Positions 55,965-62,062 of a DNA stretch of 64,000 nt are shown here, piece after piece. The position numbers and the translations under genes were made by a program. The stretch's first letter is position 1, and each line of letters begins with the position of its first letter. Below the pieces are notes generated by a model. The model was given only the letters and a program-made list of their open reading frames with translations, was not told where the DNA came from and made no database searches. Source of the DNA: Apibacter raozihei (lineage in GTDB: Bacteria; Bacteroidota; Bacteroidia; Flavobacteriales; Weeksellaceae); contig NZ_CP034930.1 of NCBI RefSeq assembly GCF_004014855.1, forward strand, positions 1,364,001-1,428,000, read 5' to 3'.

Positions 55965-56551
55965 TTTTTTAATAAATAATCTATGGTTTTCACTATAATT
56001 TCACGGTTTTTAGAATCCTTGATAAATTGAGGTAAACGTTCAACCATGCTCATGCCATATTTCCAATGCCGTTCCCGTAATTCGGATTCCACATAGGCTT
56101 GTATTTCCAATAGATGTTCCCGGTTATAACCCCAAAATAAATTGCCTCGAATATCTGACTGATACCAGAGGGGGAATCCGAAAATCGGATCATGTTTAAT
56201 TCCCTGCACTTTCCCTGTGAGTATATATTTTTCAGTTCTTGGTTTTATAGTCAGACTTATGGAACATTCAGGACATGTAACTAAATATTTTTTAGGTTTT
56301 TCTTTTAATTTACCCCGTTCTTGATGTATTGTTTTTCCGCAATTCGGACAGTTTATATTTACTATTGCTTTATAGAAGATGAAATCTTCCGTTGTTCTCT
56401 GGTAAGAACAATGAGCACATGTAATAACAGAATTATTATAAGAATATTCATGGCTAACTGTAGCATTTTTTTTACAGGTAGGACATTCTACGGTAAATTT
56501 ACCGAAATGGGAATATCCTTTTTCTTTATATCTTTTTTGTTCTTTTTTCAT
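55961..56551 (-). CDS. Zinc-ribbon protein with four CxxC pairs
   Basis: A 196-residue protein. Four CxxC knuckles are visible: Cys23/26 (CPTC), Cys45/48 (CAHC), Cys68/71 (CPNC) and Cys93/96 (CPEC), enough for two zinc-ribbon units. The C-terminal 90 residues contain GIKHDPIFGFPLWYQSDIRG and YNREHLLEIQAYVESELRER, not a domain I can name. Zinc ribbons of this kind bind nucleic acid or ribosomes. The 4-bp overlap with prfH implies coupled translation and perhaps a joint function on the ribosome (inference). Confidence 0.85.
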   Translation of the reverse strand: MKKEQKRYKEKGYSHFGKFTVECPTCKKNATVSHEYSYNNSVITCAHCSYQRTTEDFIFYKAIVNINCPNCGKTIHQERGKLKEKPKKYLVTCPECSISLTIKPRTEKYILTGKVQGIKHDPIFGFPLWYQSDIRGNLFWGYNREHLLEIQAYVESELRERHWKYGMSMVERLPQFIKDSKNREIIVKTIDYLLKK

Positions 56552-56592
56552 TAGTCATAAATATTTATAAATTTTCCTTTACTCATCATAAA

Positions 56593-57225
56593 TTATGAGA
56601 TTTCAATAAAGGGTTCATTAGAAGTAAGAACTGAAATATGTTTTGTAATTTTTTCAATGTCCCAGTTCCACCATTCTATTTCTAATAAATGGTTAATTTG
56701 ATTTTCAGTAAATCTCTTTTTAATCATAGTAGCTGGATTACCACCTACAATGGAGTAGGGGGGTACGTTTTTAGTAACTACAGCATATGCAGCAATTATG
56801 GCTCCGTCTCCAATGGTTATTCCAGGCATAATGGTAGCCTTATAACCAATCCAGACATCATTACCAATTACAGTATTCCCTTTGTTTGGGTAATCCTTGC
56901 CCTCCATACTTTTGCTCCAGTCTCCTCCAAAAATAGCGAAAGGATAAGTGGTAACAGATTCCATAAGATGGTTTGCTCCATTCATAATAAAGGTTACTCC
57001 AGAAGCAATAGCACAGAACTTACCGATAATTAACTTATCACCTATAAAATCAAAATGATATTTCACATTTTTCTCAAAATTCATGATATCTTCAAAATCA
57101 TCATAATATGTGTAATCTCCGATACTAATGTTTGGATTCTTAATAACATTCTTTAAAAAACATAAATTTGAATAATGTTTTAATGGAAATATTTTATTAC
57201 AGTCAGGAATATTTTTTAATTTCAT
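56593..57225 (-). CDS. Vat/CatB-type xenobiotic O-acetyltransferase
   Basis: A hexapeptide-repeat (left-handed beta-helix) acetyltransferase. I chose the ATG at 57225 ([13 protein letters not shown]), giving 210 residues like Vat proteins. An ATG at 57303 would add 26 lysine-rich residues overlapping the upstream gene. Motifs: [32 protein letters not shown] followed by the catalytic His (NHLMES), [36 protein letters not shown], and [11 protein letters not shown]. The family acetylates streptogramin A or chloramphenicol, both ribosome-targeting drugs. Similarity looks closer to Vat than to CatB, but the substrate is not settled. It lies 41 bp before the zinc-ribbon gene. Confidence 0.88.
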   Translation of the reverse strand: MKLKNIPDCNKIFPLKHYSNLCFLKNVIKNPNISIGDYTYYDDFEDIMNFEKNVKYHFDFIGDKLIIGKFCAIASGVTFIMNGANHLMESVTTYPFAIFGGDWSKSMEGKDYPNKGNTVIGNDVWIGYKATIMPGITIGDGAIIAAYAVVTKNVPPYSIVGGNPATMIKKRFTENQINHLLEIEWWNWDIEKITKHISVLTSNEPFIEIS

Positions 57226-57277
57226 ACTAAATACTTTTAGTTTTTTCTTTATATCTTTTTTTTCATTAGTACCATTC

Positions 57278-58048
57278 TTAATTAAGGTGTTTTTCTTCTT
57301 CATAGCTTTCCCATATTTTGGATAAGGGAATATTTTGTGTAGGATCTGGATTTAGTTGATATTTTTCTTTTTCACCCAACCAGGATTTCCAGCGGTTAGA
57401 TCTGGATTTTATTTTTTGTAACCGAAGAGAGTTAATTTTGTCTTCATATATAATACGGTCTATCTCATCTCGTCTTTTTTCTAATTCCCAATCTTTTTTT
57501 CTTATTTTGGTAATAAAATAAGGACGTACTTTTAATACAAATCTCCAGGGTTCACTAAAAACATATTTTTCTTTCCATTTTCTAGATTGATAATCATAAT
57601 ATTGTATGAGGATAAATAATTTTTTTTCATCTTCTTTAAACGTTAGCTTCTCAAAATGATGCTTTTCCGGTTCTAACAAAATTTGCTGTATTTCAGCTAG
57701 TTTATACTTGTGCTTAGAAAGTCTTTTTTTTCTTTTTCTTTTTGCAAATTTTTTTTCATTACTATACCGGTACGTATTTATCTTGTTTAGTATGTTTTGA
57801 TAAAAATCAGATTTTTTATTTTCTCTTACATCCTCCCTTAACACAAATAAGCGTTCATATCCTTTCCGGATAGGAGTTTCTAACTCTTCAAATCCAAGAT
57901 TTTCTATAATCATTCTAATTTTGTCAGATTCTTTTCTAAGTTGAATTAAGCGTTTGTCTTTTCCCTTTATTATTCGTCTTTTTCTCCATCGAAAAGAAGG
58001 CAGCCTATAAGTTTCTATCCACTGCCTTTCTTCGTTTGTATATTTCAC
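57278..58048 (-). CDS. Very basic protein of unknown function next to rtcB
   Basis: A 256-residue protein unusually rich in Lys and Arg, with clusters such as [15 protein letters not shown] near the N-terminus and [18 protein letters not shown] in the middle. Tyr and Trp are also frequent ([21 protein letters not shown]). It is soluble, with predicted helices, and shows no domain I recognise. The charge strongly suggests RNA or ribosome binding. It starts 8 bp after the rtcB stop. Its end overlaps an upstream alternative start of the acetyltransferase gene. Confidence 0.8.
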   Translation of the reverse strand: MKYTNEERQWIETYRLPSFRWRKRRIIKGKDKRLIQLRKESDKIRMIIENLGFEELETPIRKGYERLFVLREDVRENKKSDFYQNILNKINTYRYSNEKKFAKRKRKKRLSKHKYKLAEIQQILLEPEKHHFEKLTFKEDEKKLFILIQYYDYQSRKWKEKYVFSEPWRFVLKVRPYFITKIRKKDWELEKRRDEIDRIIYEDKINSLRLQKIKSRSNRWKSWLGEKEKYQLNPDPTQNIPLSKIWESYEEEKHLN

Positions 58049-58056
58049 TTACTCTC

Positions 58057-59454
58057 TTATTTTTTATCCATCCGTACCAACCTCGGCATAAAGGTTCCCA
58101 AGATATCTACCAATTCCGTTTGCGCATTCATTACTTCATTAATATTCTTATAAGCCATAGGGGCTTCTTCTTTGCTTCCACCGATAAGTTCCACCTTATG
58201 AAGTTTCAGTTCTTTCTTAATTTCAGAAGCTGAAATAGAGTTGGATGCCTTATGTCTTGAAAGCAGCCTTCCGGCACCGTGTGAAGCAGAATTTAGAGAT
58301 TCTTCGTTTCCTCGTCCTCGCACAATAAATCCTTTAGAACTCATCGAACCAGGAATAAAGCCTAGTTGCCCTTCGGCTGCGGGAGTTGCTCCTTTTCGGT
58401 GAACGATTACTTCTTTTCCCTTGTGTTCTTCTTTCCAGGCAAAGTTGTGATGATTTTCAATGCGAGCTACTAATCTACCGCCAGTTATCTTCATTAGTCT
58501 TCTATGAATATCGGAATGACAGGCAGAAGCATATTCTCCTGCAAGGTTCATAGCTATCCAGTATTCTGTTCCTAAATGAGAGTTAAGATCCAGCCAGGCC
58601 AGATGTTGTGCTTCTTTAGGTAGCGGACATTGTTCAATAGCTACCCGGGTATAATATTGTGCAATTTCTGCTCCTAATGCCCGTGAACCGCTGTGAGATA
58701 ATATTCCGGTATACTTGCCTTTAGGTAAATTAAACTCATTTTTCTCATCCGTTATTTCTACTTCTCCAAATTCCACAAAGTGATTTCCTCCTCCCGAAGT
58801 ACCCATTTGTTTGATGGCTTTGGCTTTTAAACGTCTTAAAATCGGAATCATAGAGAAAGCTTCATTTTCAAAAACCAAATATTCTATATGGGTTTTATGA
58901 GTTTCATACATTCCAAACTTTGTATTTTCTTGTAAAGCATTAAGATATTTATCCTTGCTTCCTTCCAAATAAGAAACTGGTATATCTAATATGCTCAGAC
59001 ACATTCTGCACCCTATATCCACACCTACCCCGTAAGGGATAATAGCATTTTCAGTAGCCAGAACTCCACCAATAGGCAAACCATAGCCTACATGTCCGTC
59101 AGGCATTAATGCTCCCTGAACAGATACCGGAAGTTTTAAAGCGGTATATAACTGCTTTATTGCTTCTTCTGCAATTTGCTCTTCACCAAAAATGGTGAAT
59201 GGGGCCCTTTGACTTTCCAGATTTCTTTTTTCTACTTTGGTTAATTGCAGAAATTCTTCTGCAATTTGTCCCAGCATTAAGTTTTCTTTGTATTCTTCCG
59301 GTTTTTTTTGAATATCTTTAAGAATACTTAAGACGTATGCTTTATTTCTTTTATCGAAGTTTTTCTGCATTACTTCGATCGCTGTATTTATTATTTTTGT
59401 ATTGGGATATCCGATTTTTAGGATATCTTTTCCTTTTAATTTTAACTTGCCCAT
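58057..59454 (-). CDS. rtcB: RNA-splicing ligase RtcB
   Basis: A 465-residue GTP-dependent RNA ligase joining 2',3'-cyclic phosphate or 3'-phosphate ends to 5'-OH ends. Signature regions: LMPDGHVGYGLPIGGVLA, YGVGVDIGCRM with metal-ligand Cys149, GGGNHFVEFG (His225), LSHSGSRALGAE (His254), ENHHNFAW (residues 333-340), and the guanylylated histidine His392 in NSASHGAGRLLSRHK. All metal and GMP-binding residues appear present. It heads the operon and lies downstream of a structured leader. Physical linkage to prfH makes 16S rRNA repair its most likely job; tRNA repair is the alternative. Confidence 0.96.
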   Translation of the reverse strand: MGKLKLKGKDILKIGYPNTKIINTAIEVMQKNFDKRNKAYVLSILKDIQKKPEEYKENLMLGQIAEEFLQLTKVEKRNLESQRAPFTIFGEEQIAEEAIKQLYTALKLPVSVQGALMPDGHVGYGLPIGGVLATENAIIPYGVGVDIGCRMCLSILDIPVSYLEGSKDKYLNALQENTKFGMYETHKTHIEYLVFENEAFSMIPILRRLKAKAIKQMGTSGGGNHFVEFGEVEITDEKNEFNLPKGKYTGILSHSGSRALGAEIAQYYTRVAIEQCPLPKEAQHLAWLDLNSHLGTEYWIAMNLAGEYASACHSDIHRRLMKITGGRLVARIENHHNFAWKEEHKGKEVIVHRKGATPAAEGQLGFIPGSMSSKGFIVRGRGNEESLNSASHGAGRLLSRHKASNSISASEIKKELKLHKVELIGGSKEEAPMAYKNINEVMNAQTELVDILGTFMPRLVRMDKK

Positions 59455-59550
59455 GATATTTGTTTTTATATTAGGCCGTTATGATGTACTTTTTTACGAA
59501 TACATAACAGAGTGTTGATTTTTTTATAAAATCAAGTAACAATCAAAAAC

Positions 59551-59559
59551 GATTCGGGC
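59551..59559 (-). promoter_or_regulatory. GCCCGAATC motif upstream of rtcB
   Basis: On the minus strand, CCAAGCCCGAATCGTTTTT lies about 96 bp upstream of the rtcB ATG. The nine-base core is identical to one found 90 bp upstream of ecotin in the same orientation. The same GCCCGAA could also pair with the 3' arm of the attenuator terminator. Confidence 0.3.
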
Positions 59560-59591
59560 TTGGATTATTTTATGATAACCAGTAAATTAGT

Positions 59592-59626
59592 AGAAAAATA
59601 AAACCCGAAACATTTGCTTCGGGTTT
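59592..59626 (-). terminator. Intrinsic terminator in the rtcB leader
   Basis: Minus strand AAACCCGAA (59626-59618) pairs with TTCGGGTTT (59609-59601), an 8-nt loop, followed by TATTTTT. It lies 147 bp upstream of the rtcB start codon, so it would stop transcription before rtcB unless an alternative fold wins. It also could serve the M48 protease gene upstream. Confidence 0.8.
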
Positions 59627-59629
59627 ACT

Positions 59630-59764
59630 TTAAACATATTGTTTATTTATTTTGAAGAAAATACCCGAAGCTATGATTTTCCACTGGTAGGAAAACCGTT
59701 CATTATTTGTAGATGTGATACATTGAACATTTTGCTTCGTTATTTAAAAAGGTTATACTTATTT
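59630..59764 (-). ncRNA. Candidate structured leader (attenuator or riboswitch-like) of the rtcB operon
   Basis: On the minus strand the leader can fold as a three-way junction. P1 is CGAAGC (59739-59734) with GCTTCG (59671-59666). P2 is TGTTCA (59729-59724) with TGAACG (59702-59697). P3 is TTTTCC (59695-59690) with GGAAAA (59682-59677), loop TACCAGT. The 3' strand of P1 extends to GCTTCGGGT and can instead pair perfectly over 9 bp with ACCCGAAGC (59624-59616), the 5' arm of the following terminator. P1, antiterminator and terminator are thus mutually exclusive, the classic attenuation layout. It may alternatively be an independent small RNA. I know no named class with this fold. Confidence 0.55.
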
Positions 59765-59770
59765 GAACTG

Positions 59771-59803
59771 CAAATTTATAAAATAAATTATTAAATATCC
59801 AAA
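59771..59803 (-). promoter_or_regulatory. Consensus Bacteroidota promoter for the rtcB leader RNA
   Basis: On the minus strand, TAAATTTGC (59778-59770) matches TAnnTTTGC exactly, and TTTG at 59803-59800 is 21 bp upstream. Transcription would begin near 59764, about 25 nt before P1 of the structured leader and about 310 nt before the rtcB ATG. Confidence 0.6.
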
Positions 59804-59839
59804 TTTATTTTATGTGATTTTATTAATACGTATTGCAGC

Positions 59840-61900
59840 TTATAACTCAACTAATTCCGCCTGAAATTCTAAAAAGTCTTTTTTAGTATCAAACATAAGT
59901 TGGGCTAAAAAATCTGAAAATTCTTGAATACAGATAAACAATAATAGGATGGCATCATTGTTATATATATCTTCTTTTTCTACGAAATAAATTTGTTTGT
60001 CTGAAATATATTTTTCAAAACTTGTTTTTGTGTCATCAGAAAGTTTTGAAGCATAATGACTATTGTTAAGAATACCATTAATATTCTTTTTAAATTCTTC
60101 TTCCAGTTTATATAGTTTGCTTACATGTTCTTTTATCTTAGCGGTAGAAGTTTCATATTGAAAAAAATTAGTCTTTTCAATAAAATCATTTAAAAAATCG
60201 TTCTTGATGTTAAAAAAGTCCTCGGTATTAGTGAAAAGAATATGCTTTTCTGTAAACTGTTTTTCTTTTCCTGTTTTTAATGCCAGATTATTAAATGCAG
60301 CAAATATTTGTTTATCGTTTTCTTCATTGAGAAGATTACATTCTTCCAGTTCTATACTAAGCTTTTCAATTAATTCTTTTACATTCTTCCGTGTATACTT
60401 AATACCGTCATAATCAAATGACTTTATTTTATTTCTTTTATCTCCTATATGTTTTAAACTTTCAATGTCATTGTTTAGTGCCTGTGAAATGTAAATGTTT
60501 TCAATCTTTTGCGTCGAGAATAAATCACTTATATTACCGTCGAAAGATATTTGTTTATATTCTTCCTTAAATTTTATAGGATTTCTGGAATCGTAATAAT
60601 TGTTGTAAAATTTGTTGTAGCTGTTTGTATAAAAATCAGAAGTATATGCTTTCGTAAAGTCACCTAACGAGTATTGTGTAACTGAATCTTTGTATTGTAC
60701 TTTTGAAAATATTTGGTCTGTAACTGTTTCCTGTAAAATTTCAATATTTGAAAACAATTGATTGGCTGGTTTAAAATCATCGTTTTCTTTAACTATATTA
60801 GTCTTTTCCAAAGCTGAAATTCTATCTTTTAGGGAAGGATGAGATGTCCACTGAGAAGTAAAATTCAGCTTGGATTTGTTATATTTATTAATATGTTCAA
60901 AAGTAACTAACGGATAACTTTCTTTAATTTCAAGATTTATTTCGCTAGCTAAAAATTTCATGACCGAGTGTTGTTCTTTAAAAACATTTTTACTTCTTAT
61001 ACAATCAGATACTTTTCCAGAGTAAAATTTTATGACTGAACTATAAGAATGCTCAGCCAGATCTAATCTTAATAATGACGTTTTTAAAGGCATATATCCG
61101 GTAACGTGTGCAGCAACTTCATCTGCATGAAATTCCATTTCTCTGGAAAGCTTTAAATAGCGAATATTGATGATAGAATACATTTTTTGCAAAATCCATT
61201 GGATGACTTTTATAAATCCAACGGCTATATAAGAAGCTAGAGCTGTTAAATTGTTGATGCTAGCAAATCCTTGTATGAAGCTACTGTAAGAAGTATTTTC
61301 ATAGAGCATATTATAAATTATCTGGTTTACATTATGCACATAGCTACCTACTTTCATGCTTTTCTGAGAAAAATGACCGAATTCATGTGCTAAAATGGCT
61401 TTTAATTCCATTTGGGATACAATATTGATCAAGCCCAATCCTATTTGCAGGTTTTTTTTTACTGGCAGAAACATGCTCCAAAAGGTAGAGTCGTAAAATA
61501 CAGCAGCATTCACGTCTTCACTAAGATAAACTCGTTTGGGGAAATCTGTGCCAACCTCTTCAACGATGGTATCAATTAAGGAAAATAATTGAGGTTCTTC
61601 CTGGCGGGTTATTTCAATAAAATTTGACTTATCTGTTGCATTTTCTTTAAATATAAATTTAATTAAAAAAACTAAAATTAATATTCCTAACCCAATAAGT
61701 GATATTCCTATAGCCAGAGTAGTATAATGAAAATGACTAACCATAATCATGATACCAAAATATCCGCAAAATAAAGTTAGAAGTATTGAAAAACTAAGTA
61801 GTATAACATAAACGATGATAAATAAAAAGACAGATAAAATAGCCCATACGGTATTTTTTTTAAAGTCATCGGAGACTGTGGCAGTATATTTCATGATCAT
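59840..61900 (-). CDS. M48 family membrane zinc metalloprotease
   Basis: A 686-residue protein. Two membrane helices near residues 15-75 precede the M48 catalytic domain, with HEFGHFSQ starting at His172 and the third ligand region EMEFHADEVAAHVTGY. A further hydrophobic segment lies near 205-240. The C-terminal 300 residues are helical and lysine/glutamate-rich, longer than in HtpX or Ste24. The start could also be Met3 at 61894. The role is probably membrane protein quality control; the substrate is unknown. It lies upstream of the rtcB leader on the same strand. Confidence 0.9.
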   Translation of the reverse strand: MIMKYTATVSDDFKKNTVWAILSVFLFIIVYVILLSFSILLTLFCGYFGIMIMVSHFHYTTLAIGISLIGLGILILVFLIKFIFKENATDKSNFIEITRQEEPQLFSLIDTIVEEVGTDFPKRVYLSEDVNAAVFYDSTFWSMFLPVKKNLQIGLGLINIVSQMELKAILAHEFGHFSQKSMKVGSYVHNVNQIIYNMLYENTSYSSFIQGFASINNLTALASYIAVGFIKVIQWILQKMYSIINIRYLKLSREMEFHADEVAAHVTGYMPLKTSLLRLDLAEHSYSSVIKFYSGKVSDCIRSKNVFKEQHSVMKFLASEINLEIKESYPLVTFEHINKYNKSKLNFTSQWTSHPSLKDRISALEKTNIVKENDDFKPANQLFSNIEILQETVTDQIFSKVQYKDSVTQYSLGDFTKAYTSDFYTNSYNKFYNNYYDSRNPIKFKEEYKQISFDGNISDLFSTQKIENIYISQALNNDIESLKHIGDKRNKIKSFDYDGIKYTRKNVKELIEKLSIELEECNLLNEENDKQIFAAFNNLALKTGKEKQFTEKHILFTNTEDFFNIKNDFLNDFIEKTNFFQYETSTAKIKEHVSKLYKLEEEFKKNINGILNNSHYASKLSDDTKTSFEKYISDKQIYFVEKEDIYNNDAILLLFICIQEFSDFLAQLMFDTKKDFLEFQAELVEL

Positions 61901-62062
61901 TAGTAATTGAGTTTACAAAGGTAGACTTTATTTGCTTAAATTGTTAAAATATCAACTATAATGTTTTATTTATGTAATAAATATTTAAGTTGTCCTATGA
62001 AATATATTTTTATTTATATCATTTGTAATGGATTAGCTATTGTTGTTGGTAATTGTGCGGAT

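Noticed and set aside
57226-57303. Longer start of the acetyltransferase
   Set aside because: It would add 26 lysine-rich residues not seen in Vat/CatB proteins and would overlap the upstream gene. It cannot be fully excluded, because a GGGA stretch precedes that ATG.
59630-59764. tRNA or Y RNA (Ro60-associated) gene in the rtcB leader
   Set aside because: The three-way junction lacks a T-loop consensus, an acceptor-length closing stem and a CCA-ready end, and no TROVE/Ro60 gene is in the window.
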